64,000 bases of DNA from Boswellia sacra (Eukaryota > Streptophyta > Magnoliopsida > Sapindales > Burseraceae), in contig SNVD02013667.1 of assembly GCA_013180625.2 (NCBI GenBank), forward strand, positions 744,001 through 808,000. The letters are read 5' to 3'. Shown here piece by piece: positions 10,711 through 22,727 of the stretch. Every line of letters begins with the position of its first letter. Position 1 is the stretch's first letter. Both the position numbers and the translations under genes were made by a program. Under the pieces are notes generated by a model, which worked only from the letters and a program-made list of their open reading frames with translations, was not told where the DNA came from and did no database searches.

Positions 10711-12139
10711 GCCACACCTAGGTTTTGGTTTACATGCGCAATAACTGTTTGCCATTTTCTATTAGCACATACCCTTTACTTTTTGAACCGTCATCATGGA
10801 CCACCCTTCCTTTCTGTTAGATTTGTCATTAAATACTTGTCAATAAGTTAAATGTTGAGGGTTATTATGGTCATTTAATAATATAATATACATACTAAAA
10901 ATTGCAAGTCTTAGGATTCAAACCTAGGATGAAGGATGAAAACATCCACCTGCACTCTACAACCAAGCCAAAGGAATTATTTGATTTTGAATGAACAAAA
11001 ATAATATTCAACCTAAATCTAACCATAACAGCCGAAAAACTCTAAATCTAACCATAACAGCCGAAAAACCTAAAACACTGTTCTCCTCTCCTCCTCTTGC
11101 AATCGCACATGGCATATTCGCAGAAAACCAAAATTTTCCTAAAAAAAATTATTAAAATCGATCAAAACAAACATTATAACATCATCAGTTACTTGTATTT
11201 TTCAGTTCTCAATACCATTCAACAACGTGAACAACACTGTCAACCATGTTTTTTTCTCTCGAAGTTTCTAAAAGGAGAGAAAATCATGGGCTAGATAGAG
11301 ATCGTCGAAATTGCACGGCTTTGAAGCGTGTAATGGGTAGTGAGGGGCTATAGCCGTGTGTTGATCCTGTGAAGAGTCTGCCATGGCTATTGTGGTTTGG
11401 CTGCGAACGGTGAAGAAGAAAGGGCTTTGAGAAATTATTAATTTTTTTTAATTTTGTTTCAATCAAATGTGGACTTTTTTTGGCAAATTTCTCCTAGTAA
11501 AACACCCAAGAACCACTAATCACCACAGCTTTGCAACTAGCATGTAAAAATTAATAAAATCAAAGAAAGAAATCTGGTAATGTTGCCTAAAAAGCTTTAG
11601 TTTTTATTAGGGGTTAGAATTCCTAACTTGAAGAAAGCGTGAAACTATGCAGGGTTTGCACTCATATCTTGACTCATAGGTAAATATAGTACCGCTGCAA
11701 GCGTTAACCATTAGAAACAAGAGATGATAGGTCATAGGTGAAGAAAAGGTGAAGAGAAGGTGAAGAGGATAGAAAGATGAGAGGCGAGAAAATTGTTGCG
11801 TATGAGGGAGAATGAAAGTTTTAATCATTTATTCATACAGGTTTTTACATTATTTTCACTATTTTAGTACATTAGAAATTCATTGGTATGATGGTAAGTT
11901 TAAAATTGTTTTCTTGAACAGCATAGCTTCGAATCACATTATCTTAAGTTTTCAAAAAAAAAATTGGAGGATATTTTGGTAATTGCTATGGTTTTTGGAT
12001 AGAAAAGTGATGTTATCTAAGGGGAAATCTAATAGAAGGATGGTCCATGATGTATTTTTAGAAAGCGAGAGGTAGGCACTAATAAAAAATAGCAAACAAT
12101 GATAATCCATGTAATTAGGTCAAAACCTAGGAATGGTCT
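10711..12139. mobile_element. Inverted-repeat-bounded segment, possible Mutator-like element
   Basis: The left arm (about 10711-10835) and the reverse complement of the right arm (about 12010-12139) share cctaggttttg, then tttgct/attttttattag-like sequence, then catcatggaccaycctt and ttagattt. Arms are about 110-125 bp and imperfect, enclosing about 1.2 kb without a recognisable transposase. No clear 8-10 bp target duplication was found. Long arms favour a MULE-type non-autonomous element, but the class is uncertain. It lies within the outer retroelement. Confidence 0.5.
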
Positions 12140-12281
12140 ATGTGATCCACACATTTGCTTGGCTTTCATGTCAATGTTTGAATAATTTTCACAGCTACAA
12201 GAGTATCCTCAACAACCTTACTCATGTCAATAATTCAATCAAATCACGTGCTTCACTAATGGCTTCAATGCCTTTATTTGC

Positions 12282-12612
12282 TTATTTGATTAACAAAAAT
12301 TCTTTTTGGATGGGTGACGATCCTTCCTGGTCGACTGTCTTTGAAATTTTAAAGTTTTCAAAATTTTCTTTTTCTTTTTCTTTACAACTCTCCTCATTAC
12401 TCACCTCAAAATTCTCTTGTTTCTTTTCTTCAATTTCATTTTGCTTACCAGAGACTCCATCATACGATTTGGTATTCGTTGATCTAATCTGTGGATTTCT
12501 AAAATCATTTATAGGAAGTCTACTCGTTGGCATAGGCATGCAAGCCTTGCTCTCTTCATTTTGCCTATGCCTTCGTTCAATCTCAATATTGCTGCTAATC
12601 CTTCTCCTTTAA
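12282..12612 (-). pseudogene. Possible gag remnant of the outer element
   Basis: An open minus-strand frame of roughly 100 codons lies just downstream of where the primer site would be once the inner element is removed. It is rich in Arg, Glu, Lys and Asn, as low-complexity gag termini often are. It has no zinc knuckle or recognised domain. It is cut by the chromovirus insertion at 12623. Confidence 0.3.
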
Positions 12613-12623
12613 TAGATGATTTA

Positions 12624-14716
12624 TGTAACAACCGTAATTTTTCTAGCACTAAAAGTCAATATGGGAGATTGGTCTAGGATAATAATTATAAATATAATAA
12701 TAAAAGAGAGTTTTATTTATATTTAAATTAGAAGAGATAAATAGTGGTTAAGTTTTATCTCTTTTAGAATACCTTCACCTCATCTAATATATAAGCAATA
12801 TTATAGCATTAAAATTAGGGTTTTGAACATGAAAACTAGGTGGAGGCTTGGAAACTCAGAGATTTTAAGGTAAGATAGTATTTCACTTAGTTTAATATAA
12901 TAATTTTTACTAGAAATTATTGTTGCCTAGATTTATACTAGAATTTTTGCAGAGGTTTAAGGAATAGCTTAGCATTTTTGAATTTATTAAGATACTTAAA
13001 AATTGATTTTCAGTATGGCCTTTTTATATGTTCTTATAGACATATATATGAACGTTTAAAATTTTTTTTCACAAAAAAAATATTAAGATTTTGATTTACT
13101 ACGAATTTTTGAAATTTCTATTGAAATCCTGGAAAATACTGTGATTTCTGGATGTTACAAATTTTGGAATTTTTTTTATATGCTAGAGGAATCAGAAATT
13201 TCTCATATTTAATATGCTACTTTTTCAAGATGATATATATGTTGCTGTAAATTTTCATGATTTTTAAACATGTAGAATAATTTTTATGAAATTTTGAATT
13301 TGAAACATCTTAATCTGAAAATTCTGGACAGAATTTACTGGTTGAAAACAAAAATTATTTAAAAATGGTTTCTGAACGTAATTTGCCTTGAAAAATTTTT
13401 ATTTGAATACTTATACGTGTCTAGTTCGCCTCTGCAAAATCCTAGGTTAATCAAATTAAGATATAAATTTATAAAATTTCTGGAATCACCTCTGTTCAGG
13501 GTATAAGACTTAGGCAGAACGATTTGTTTAGGAAATTTTAAGGAAATTTTGTGGAACCTTTGAGGTGTTGAGTTTATGAATTTATCAAGATGTTTTCTGG
13601 TTATGTCTTAGGACAATCGTTGGACGAGTAGGAGTTAGGATATTTCTCTTTTTGGATCGATCAAGGTAAGTAGTATCATACATATACTGTGATTAAAGTG
13701 TAACGTGTTCTTAATGAATATCTTGATATGTTAGAAAATATTTTTCTGACATATTATTTGAATTATTTTCTATTTTAGAATATAAATTACGGAATTAGAG
13801 TTTTAACAAAGCTTTTAAATTGATTCTCAAAAACCGTTTTCATGTTAAAAACCGTTTTAGTGAAATGAACTTTTAACAAACTATTTTTACAAAATCAGAA
13901 TATTTATTAATCCTTTTCTTGACTTTTTTTAGCAGCTTGATATTTTGACGGACTTATTATTATCTGCGAAAAGTTATTAGTATATGTACTTGGAGTATCG
14001 TGTTATTTGCAATGGTTTTTGAATGTTTTGACTCATTGTCCATAGTATCTGAATACTGTTATGAATTCTGAACCCTGTGGTATTAGTATGCACATGACTT
14101 TTAGGCCGGGTCACCGGGATGACAGGTGACATATTTTTGGACGGGATCACCGAGATTACAGGTGACATATTTTTGGGTCGGGTCACCGGGATTACGAGTG
14201 GCACTATGTGACATGAGTCGATAAACGTTTTTTTTTTTAATCTTTAATGATTCTGAATGATTGCTTTGATTTTAAGTGTTACAAATGCTTGTGACTTCGT
14301 TTTTATCAAGATATGATTTTGGACCTGAAGTATTAAACTATGAATTATATGATGTTTTATTAATTGTTTGAGGATACTAATGGTTGTGTATGATTTTACT
14401 TACTGAGTTGACGGCTTACACCTCGTCTCTAACATTTTGCAAAGTAGTCTTGGAAGTTAGTAGTTGGGCTTGCTGGTTGATGTCGAGACTTTAGTTCATT
14501 CTTTTGGAATTATGCAATAAGAATATTTTTTTTTTGTTACAATTATGTTTGGAACTTTAGATTGTTAGACTTTGTTTTGATTAGAGAGACATTAAATGTA
14601 TTGTTCTGTTCACTTTTTCTTAATAAGAAGGATTATTAAAGTTTTTGTTTGGAGATTTATTATTAGTGATTTCCTAGCATTTAGCAATATTTATGTTTCG
14701 ATTTTGGGGTGTTACA
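12624..14716 (+). repeat. 5' LTR of the chromovirus
   Basis: 2093 bp, TGTAACA...TGTTACA. It contains a tandem repeat of about 37 bp in three copies (14099-14212), where the right LTR has two, matching the 37 bp length difference. Confidence 0.93.
14099..14212 (+). repeat. Tandem 37 bp repeat in the 5' LTR (three copies)
   Basis: Three imperfect units with the core gggtcaccgggatta and a gtgacatattttt spacer. Two units are present at 20879-20954 in the right LTR. Confidence 0.8.
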
Positions 14717-14720
14717 GTTA

Positions 14721-14732
14721 TGGTATCAAATC
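14721..14732 (+). other. Primer binding site of the chromovirus
   Basis: TGGTATCAAATC lies four bases after the 5' LTR. It resembles the initiator-Met tRNA primer site TGGTATCAGAGC with changes at its 3' side. Confidence 0.7.
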
Positions 14733-14874
14733 TTAGGTATATGATTCTGTAGACTATAAAATGTCAATAGAAAGTAGTGACTTAGATCGAAGATGATAAG
14801 TTTTCTTTAGATCTTAGAAACCTAGAACATTCATGTGATTTCTTATTAAATTTCTTACGTTATGCTAGTTTAAG

Positions 14875-17800
14875 ATGCCACCACGTAGACAGACTACTGA
14901 GGCTTCTAGCTCAAGGGGTAACAATAATCGAACTAGAGGCGGCAATAATCGAATCAATGATAATCCTACTATTCAAGAAATGGCTCAGGATAATCCTTTA
15001 TGGATGCGCGCATTTACTAGATTCATGGAGTAGCAGAACAGGATTATGGAGCAAATGGCAAATCATAATACTGGACATGGTAATAATAGAGAAGGCAACA
15101 ATGATGTAGCGGGCTGTAGTAACCTTGGAGCAATTCAGGAAACTAGGTCCATCTACTTTTCAGGGTACTACAGCTCCTTTGATTGCTGAGGCTTGGCTAA
15201 AGCAAATAGAGAAGATTTTCACAGCTTTGGGTTGTACGGGCAATTTGAGGGTTACGTTCACATCTTTTATCTTGGAGGGTAAGGCTAACCATTGGTGGGA
15301 AGCCACTTCGCGATTGATGATTAACTGTATGGAAGAAGGTTCACAAATTACTTGGAAGATGTTTGTAGACTCCTTTAATGAGAAATATTTCCCCGATCGA
15401 GTTCGCCACATGATAGAGGCAGAATTCAATCATTTGACTCAAGGAAATAGATCAGTGGCTGAATATGAGGAAAAATTCAACTCTCTATCTCGATTTGCCA
15501 CCATACCAAGTGATGCTGCTAAAGCAAGATTGTTCTTTGAGGGCTTACGTCCAGCTATTCAGTCCCAACTGGCAGTGCTAAAATTGGACACATATGCAGA
15601 AATGGTGGACTGATCCATGATTGCTTAGAGGCACTTGGTGGAATCTCAAAATGAGAGGGATAATCGAAACAAGTTGAATCCTAAGAACAGTGGTAATAAT
15701 AGGCCAAGACAGAAGGGTACAAGTAATAGTCCTTTTAAAAGACAAGGTGGAGATGGATCTTCTCAAAATGATAGAACCCCTTGTAATTATTGTGGCAATG
15801 TACACTGAGGAGATTGTCATTGGAAGATAGGTGCATGCTTTGGTTGTGGTCAAAGAGGGCACAGAATTAAAGATTTCCTAAAGATGCGGGACTTTAACAC
15901 TGAAACTCGAGCAGAAGGTAGTCAGGCAAAGAAGCCAAATACTCAAGGGCGCGTCTATACTATGACTATGCAAGATGCCAATGCTTCTAATGATGTGGTG
16001 TCAAGTACACTATTTATCTTCTCTAAAGAAGCTAAGGTGTTATTTGATTCAGGTGCTACACATTCCTCTGTGTCTTGTGCTTTTATTTATCAAGTGAAGA
16101 ATCTAGAGAATCTAGCTAAACCTTTAGATGGTCACTTATCACATGCTACTCTTTTGGGTGATTCTACTTTGATTAGTCGTGTTTATGAATCTTGTGTTGT
16201 GAGTTTTGAGGGTAGAGACTTCTTAGTAGACCTCTTACCTCTAGAAATGCATGACTTCGATATCATTTTGAGAATGGATTGGTTAGCAACTTATCATGCT
16301 ACTATAGATTGTGCTACAAAAGATATTATCTTTCGTATACCCAAGAAATCATAATTTCATTTTCTTGGAACACAAAATATTTATAAGGGTTTAGTGTATG
16401 TAGTGAAAGCAAGGAAGTTACTAATGAAAAGGTGTGACGGGTGTATGGCTTGTGTTATTGTAAACAAGGATGACAAGGTCTCTCTTAGTGACATTCCTGT
16501 TGTGAAGGAGTTTTCTGATGTTTTTCCAGATGATCTTCATGGTATACCTCCCGATCGAGAAATAGAGTTTGTTATTGACCTATTACCTGGTACAACACCT
16601 ATTTCAAAAACACTGTATAGGGTGGCACCCCTAGAGTTAAGGGAGTTGAAGATACAGTTACAAGAATTATTAGATAAATGTTTTATTCGTCCTAGTGTTT
16701 CTCATTGGGGCGCACCTGTATTGTTCGTGAAGAAGAAGGATGGAACCATGCGCCTATGTATCAATTATCGAGAACTAAATCGTGTCACAATAAAAAATAA
16801 GTATCCCCTTCCTAGGATTAATGACCTTTTTGATCAGTTACAGGGTGCAGCAGTATTCTCAAAGATAGATCTACGATCGGGATATCATCAACTAAAGATA
16901 AGGAGTGAAGATGTTCCTAAAACAACTTTTCAAACCCGATATGGGCACTATGAGTTTTTGGTCATGCCATTTGGTTTGACAAATGCTCTGGCAACTTTTA
17001 TAGATTTGATGAACAGAGTCTTTCAGCCATATTTAGATCAATTTGTCATTGTGTTTATTGATGACATTTTGGTTTACTCTAAAGGTAAGGAGGAACACGG
17101 AATGACATCTGAGTATTGCACTTCAAACTCTTAGAAAGAATAAGTTATATGCAAAGTTTAAGAAGTGTGAATTTTGGTTGGATAGAGTGGTTTTTCTTGG
17201 TCATGTGGTGCTAGTGATGGTATCTCAGTGGACCTTGCGAAAGTTGAAGCTGTGGTGAGTTGGAATAGACCCACTACTATTACTGAGGTTAGAAGTTTTC
17301 TTGGCTTAGCAGGCTATTATCGACGTTTTATAGAAGGATTTTCCAACCTTGCAGTTTCGCTAACTCGGTTGACTAGGAAGAATGCAAGATTTGAATGGGA
17401 TGAGAATTGTGAACGGAGTTTCATCGAACTCAAGAATAGATTGGTTTCTGCACTTATCCTAACTATTCCATCTAGTGGTATTGGATATGTTGTGTATAGT
17501 GATGCATCTAAGAAGGGTTTGGGTTGTATTTTGATGCAAAATGGGAAGGTAGTTGCTTATGCATCAAGACAATTGAAGAGTTATTAAAAGAATTACCCAA
17601 CCCATGACCTAGAATTGGTGGCTGTGGTTTCTGCATTAAAGATTTAGAGACATTATTTATATGGAGAAACTTGCGAGATATTTACTGATCATAAGAGCTT
17701 AAGGTATTTATTCACTCAGAAGGAGCTCAATTTAAGACAGAGAAGATGGCTCGAGTTAGTGAAAGATTATGATTGCACAATCAATTATCAATGTAGTAGC

Positions 17801-19349
17801 TGATGCACTTAGTAGGAAGTCTTCTAGATGTATGGCACTTTTATTCACCACTCAAAGTCATATTTTAAGAGATCTTAAGAGATGTGGTATGTCTGTGGTT
17901 CGGCATGGATGTGATAATATCCTATCGTATTTGAAGGTGCAACCTAATCTTATCGATGCTATTAAAAAGGCTTATGAAGGTGATTCAGATTAGGAAAAAG
18001 ACCAGAATTTAGATTATCTGACAACCATGTTCTGTGGTTTGGAAAGCGATTATGTGTGCCAGCCAATAAAGACTTGAAGAAGGAAATTTTAAGGGAGGCT
18101 CATGAATCTGTATTTAGTACTCATCTGGAAGTACTAAAATGTATCGTGATTTGAAAAATAACTTTTGGTGGAAGAATATGAAGAAGGAGATTGCTGATTT
18201 TGTTTCCAAATGTTTGGTGTGTCAACAAGTAAAGATGGAACATCACAGCCCAGTGGTCCGTTACAATCACTCTCTATTCCAGAATGGAAATGGGAGCACA
18301 TCACTATGGACTTTATCAATGGTTTGCCTCGTGCAAAGAGGGATTGTGATTCCATCTGGGTTATTGTGGACAGATTAACTAAATCAGCTCATTTCTTGGC
18401 TATTAAAACCACTGATAACATGAGTCAGCTGGCTAAATTATTTCTGCAAGAGATTGTAAGGTTGCATGGGGTGCTAGTATCTATTGTATCAGATAGAGAT
18501 CCATATTTTACATCAAATTTTTAGAGTAGTCTTCATAAGATGTTGGGAACAAAATTGAACTTTAGTACCGCCTTCCATCCTCAGAGTGACAGTCAATCGA
18601 AAAGAACCATTCAAACTCTAGAAGATATGCTACGATGTAGTATCCTAGATTTGGGTGGTGGCTGGGAAGAACATTTGACCTTAATAGAGTTCGCTTATAA
18701 TAATAGTTTTCACTCTAGCATTGAGATGGCACCTTACGAAGCTTTATATGGTAGAAGATGTCAGTCACCTTTGTGTTGGGATAAAGTTGAAGAAAGAAAA
18801 TTGTTGGGACCGGAACTTATCCAAATTACAACGGATAAAGTTAAACTGATCAGAGAACGACTTCGTGCAGCCTAAAGTAGACAGAAGAGTTATATAGACC
18901 ATCGCAGGCGAGCATTGGAATTTGAGGTTGGTGATGCAATCTTCTTGAAGGTATCACCATGGAAAGGAGTCTTTCGGTTTAGGAAGAAAGGTAAGTTCAG
19001 GCCTAGATTTATTGGACCTTTTGAGATCTTGGAAAGAGTTGGGCCAGTAGCCTATCGTGTAGCTTTACCACCTAACTTATTTAGACTCCACAATGTATTT
19101 CATGTATCTGTATTGAGGAAATACATTGCCGATCCTTCTAATGTATTAAATTATCAACCTATTCAAATATCAAGTGATATGACATATGAGGAGCAGCCTA
19201 TAGAGATCGTTGACAAAAAAGGGCAAGTTTTGCGGAACCGAGTTATTCCCTTCGTAAAAATATGGTGGGCTAATCATTCGTTAGAAGAGGCAACTTGGGA
19301 GCATGAAGCAGAAGTGAAAGAAAAATACCCCCAACTATTTAAAAGTTAA
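14875..19349 (+). pseudogene. Chromovirus gag-pol, multiply broken
   Basis: Gag opens at ATG 14875, meets TAG at 15031 and shifts frame before 15125. Capsid-like sequence follows, with in-frame stops at 15611, 15626 and 15806. The zinc knuckle reads CFGCGQRGHRIKDF, its last Cys replaced by Phe. Protease DSGATHSS is near 16048; a stop lies at 16352. Reverse transcriptase (16500-17090) keeps FIDD; a frameshift near 17100 is compensated near 17210. RNase H has stops at 17585 and 17645, then a small deletion near 17790 removes sequence before the VVADALSRK motif. The integrase has its zinc-finger region and two catalytic Asp, but the catalytic Glu codon is Lys (18600-18602), and stops lie at 18522 and 18873. 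A chromodomain-like tail (SLEEATWEHE) ends at 19349. Not functional. Confidence 0.92.
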
Positions 19350-19384
19350 GGTATGTATCAAATTTCGAGGACGAAATTTTTGTT

Positions 19385-19398
19385 AAGAGGGGGAGAAA
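19385..19398 (+). other. Polypurine tract of the chromovirus
   Basis: AAGAGGGGGAGAAA lies immediately before the 3' LTR and just after a cgaggacgaaatttt motif, the usual arrangement in plant Ty3/gypsy elements. Confidence 0.85.
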
Positions 19399-21454
19399 TG
19401 TAACAACCATAATTTTTCTAGGGCTATAAAAGTCAATATTGGAGATTGGTCTAGGATAATTATTATAATTATAATAATAAAATAGAGTTTTATTTATATT
19501 TAAATTAGAATAGATAAATAGTGGTTAAGTTTTATCTCTTTTAGAATACCTTCGTCCCATGTAATATATAAGCAATATTATAGCATTAAAATTAGGGTTT
19601 TGAATGTGAAAGCTAGGTGGAGGCTTGGAAACTCAGAGATTTCAAGGTAAGATTATATTTCCCTTAGTTTAATATTATAATTTTTATTAGAAATTATTGT
19701 TGCCTAGATTTATGCTAGGATTTCTGCAGAGGTTTAAGAAACAGCTTATGATTTTTGAATTTATTAAGATACTTAAAAATCGATTTTCAGTATGGTCTTT
19801 TTATTTGTTCTTATAGACATATATATGAACGTGTAAAATTTTATTTCACAAAAAAATATTAAGATTTCGATTTATTACGAATTTTTGAACTTTCCGTTGA
19901 AATCCTAGAAAATACTATGATTTCTAGATGTTACGAATTTCAGAATTTTTTTTCATATGCTAGACGAGTCAGAAATTTCTCAAATTTTATATGCTACTTT
20001 GTCAAGATGATATATATGTTTCTGTAAATTTTGATGATTTTTAAATATGTATAATAATTGTTATGAAATTTTGAATTTGAAATATCTTAATCTAAAAATT
20101 CTGGACAGAATTTACTGGCAGAAAACAAAAATTATTTAAAAATAGTTTATGAACGTAATTTGCCTTAAAACATTTTTAGTTTAATATTTATGTGTCTAGT
20201 TCGCCTCTGCAAAATCCTAGGTTAATCGGATTAAGATATAAATTTATAAAATTTCTGAAATCACCTCTGTTCAGGGTATAAGACTTAGGCAGAACGGTTT
20301 ATTTAGGAAATTTTAAGGAAATTTTGTGGAACATTTGAGGTATTGAGTTTATGAATTTATTAAGATGTTTTCTCGTTATGTCTTAGGACAATCGTTGGAC
20401 GAGTAGGAGCTAGGATATTTCTCTTTTTGGATCGATCAAGATAAGTAGCATCATACATATACTATGATTAAAGTGTAACGTGTTCCTAATGAATACCTTG
20501 ATATGTTAGAAAATATTTTTCTGATATCTTATTTGAATTATTTTTTGTTTTAGAATATAAATTACGGAATTACAGTTTTAACAAAGCTTTTAAATTGATT
20601 CTCAAAAACCATTTTCATGTTAAAAACTGTTTTAGTGAAATGAACTTTTAACAAACTATTTTTACAAAATTAGAATATTTATTAATCCTTTTCTTGACTT
20701 TTTTTAGAAGCTTGATATTTTGACGAACTTATTTTTATCTACGAAAAGTTATTAGTATATGTACTCGGAGTATCGTGTTATTTGCAATGGTTTTTGAATG
20801 TTTTGACTCATTGTCCATAGTATCTGAATACTGTTATGAATTGTGAACCCAGCTATGGTATTAGTGTGCACACGACTTTTGGGCCGAGTCACCGGGATTA
20901 CAAGTGACATATTTTTGGGTCAGGTCACCGGAATTATGGGTGGCACTATGTGACATGAGTCGATAAATGTTTTTTTTATCTTTAATGATTCTGAATGATT
21001 TCTTTGATCTTAAGTGTTACAAATGTTTATGACTCCGTTTTTATTAAGATATGATTTTGGACCTGAAGTATTAAACTATGAATTATATGATGTTTTTTAA
21101 TTGTTTTAAGATACTAATAGTTGTGTATGATTTTACTTACTGAGTTGACGGCTCACCCTTCGTCTCTAACATTTTGTAGAGTAGTCTTAGAAGTTAGTAG
21201 TTGGGCTTGCTGGTTGATGTCAAGACTTTAGTTCATTCTTTTGGAATTATGCAATAAGAAGATTATTTTTTTATTACAATTATGTTTGGAGCTTTAGATT
21301 GTTAGACTTTATTTTGATTAGAGAGACATTAAATGTATTGTTCTGTTCACTTTTTCTTAATAACAAGGATCATTGAAGTTTTTGTTTAGAGATTTATTAT
21401 TAGTGATTTCCTAGTATTTTAGCAATATTTGTGTTTCGATTTTGGGGCGTTATA
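19399..21454 (+). repeat. 3' LTR of the chromovirus
   Basis: 2056 bp. It begins TGTAACA and ends CGTTATA, the mutated partner of TGTTACA. It differs from the 5' LTR by scattered substitutions and one missing 37 bp repeat unit. Confidence 0.93.
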
Positions 21455-21576
21455 GTTTAATTCACTAAGTTGGATTAGAATGGGTTGATAGCCGCTCTAG
21501 TGGCTTCTCCTAGTAAAGCCCCAATTCTTTTATCAACGTCATGAGAACTGTCACCTATCGAAAAGAGAAATATATT

Positions 21577-21589
21577 TGGCTCTGATACC
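21577..21589 (-). other. Primer binding site of the outer element
   Basis: On the minus strand TGGTATCAGAGCC, a good match to the initiator-Met tRNA 3' end. It lies within five bases of the LTR end at 21595. Confidence 0.8.
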
Positions 21590-21594
21590 AAATT

Positions 21595-22727
21595 TGATGC
21601 GGAAGCTTAAAAAGATAGAAAATTTTGTATAAAGTTCAATTGTATTGATTTGATAAAAATATGAATTAATATAAATGAATGACAAAAATTAGGGTAAACA
21701 CTCCCTTTTATAGCCCAAATATATTCTAATTAGACTCAAACAATTCAAAATAAGAAAGCCTAACATGAATTTGGAGGCGATTATTCTCTTGAATATAATC
21801 CTAACACAAAAAGGACTAAAAATTGGAAAAAAAAATAAGGGAAATTGATGTCAAGACCGTGACAATGGCGCTGGGCTGCTAGATAAATGGCGCTGGGCTG
21901 CTAGACAGACAGCGCTGGTGTGCCAGTTAGGGGTGGCAATTCGTGTTCGCGGGTCGTGTTCGTGTCGTGTCGAGCTGTGACAATATAAAGATTGACACGA
22001 CACGAACACGACCCATTTATTATTCGTGTCACTAAGACTCAACACAAACACGACATGATTATTAAACGAGTAATACGACACGACACGCTAATACGAATAA
22101 TAAACGGGTCGTGTTCGTGTCGACCCGTGTTAGACACGAACACTTCGACACGAACACGACCCGTCTAACACGATTAAGACACGTTTATACGATTATGACC
22201 CGTTAACACGATTATGATACGTTAATACGATTATTACACGTTACAGAATTAGGTTTCTAATTTTTGTTAAATGACAAAAATATCCTAAGTTTTAAAATTT
22301 ATTAGGTTTTAAAATTCTATTTTTATTTTAAAATTTGGATACATGTATGGACTAAAATGTCTAAAACTATAATATTAAGTTTAGTTTTTTTAAATTTAAT
22401 ATTATTTTGTAATCGTGTTAATATTCGTGTTAATCGTATTATCGTGTCAATATTTGTGTTAATCATGTTATCGTGTTAATCGTGTATAATATGCATTCGT
22501 GTTACTCGTGTCATAATCGTGTTCGCGTGTTGAAGACTCTCAATCCGAACACGACACGATTATTAAACAGGTTGACATTTCTGACACGAATACGACATGA
22601 ACACTCATATGTCAAAACCTAAACCCGCTTAAACCCGTGTCGTGTCAAATCGTGTTCGCGTGTCGTATCGAAAATTGCCACCCCTAGTGCCAGTGCAACT
22701 AGCCGTGCCCTATATTGTCCTACATTA
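21595..22727 (-). repeat. 5' LTR of the outer element, interrupted by a hAT MITE
   Basis: LTR sequence runs 21595-21927 and resumes at 22695 after the MITE and its duplicated target. Compared with the left LTR it has an extra copy of a ggcgctgggctgctaga unit near 21870-21905. It ends in ACATTA where the left LTR has ACATCA. Confidence 0.85.
21928..22686. mobile_element. hAT-type MITE
   Basis: 759 bp with terminal inverted repeats TAGGGGTGGCAAT / ATTGCCACCCCTA. A perfect 8 bp target duplication GTGCCAGT (21920-21927 and 22687-22694) is diagnostic of the hAT superfamily. The arms are packed with cgtgtcgtgttcgtgt-like repeats and their complements, so the transcript or single strand could fold extensively. 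No transposase is encoded. It is inserted in the right LTR of the outer element. Confidence 0.93.

Larger units (their letters stand above)
12624..21454 (+). mobile_element. Ty3/gypsy chromovirus-type LTR retrotransposon, decayed
   Basis: A full-length structure of 8831 bp: 5' LTR, primer site, gag, protease, reverse transcriptase, RNase H, integrase, C-terminal chromodomain-like tail, polypurine tract, 3' LTR. LTR ends are TGTAACA and TGTTACA (CGTTATA on the right). Flanks are attta on the left and gttta on the right, a 5 bp target duplication with one mismatch. Domain order and integrase tail place it among chromoviruses, possibly Tekay-like given the 2 kb LTRs. Counting the first 240 bases of both LTRs by eye gives roughly 18-20 differences, so it is not recent. 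It is inserted inside the outer minus-strand element. Confidence 0.93.
10094..22727 (-). mobile_element. Outer LTR retrotransposon remnant, minus strand, hosting nested insertions
   Basis: Two related LTRs (10094-10416 and 21595-22727, the latter split by a MITE) are flanked by a perfect 5 bp target duplication CCATA (10089-10093 and 22728-22732). On the minus strand the right LTR ends in CCGCATCA and is followed within four bases by TGGTATCAGAGCC, an initiator-Met tRNA primer site (21577-21589). A purine tract AAGGGGAAC precedes the left (3') LTR. The gaggacgag motif next to it is typical of Ty3/gypsy ends. Own internal DNA is only about 2.3 kb (10417-12623 and 21455-21594), so it is deleted or was non-autonomous. 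Unit A preserves the empty site near 6030. Confidence 0.85.

Noticed and set aside
12133..12612. Plus-strand 159-codon open frame
   Set aside because: Hydrophobic and Ser-rich, it is antisense to the charged minus-strand frame of the outer retroelement, so a shadow frame.
21928..22686. Short repeated CGTGT units resembling a CRISPR array
   Set aside because: Repeats have no regular spacers and lie in both orientations inside a hAT MITE in a plant nuclear genome.
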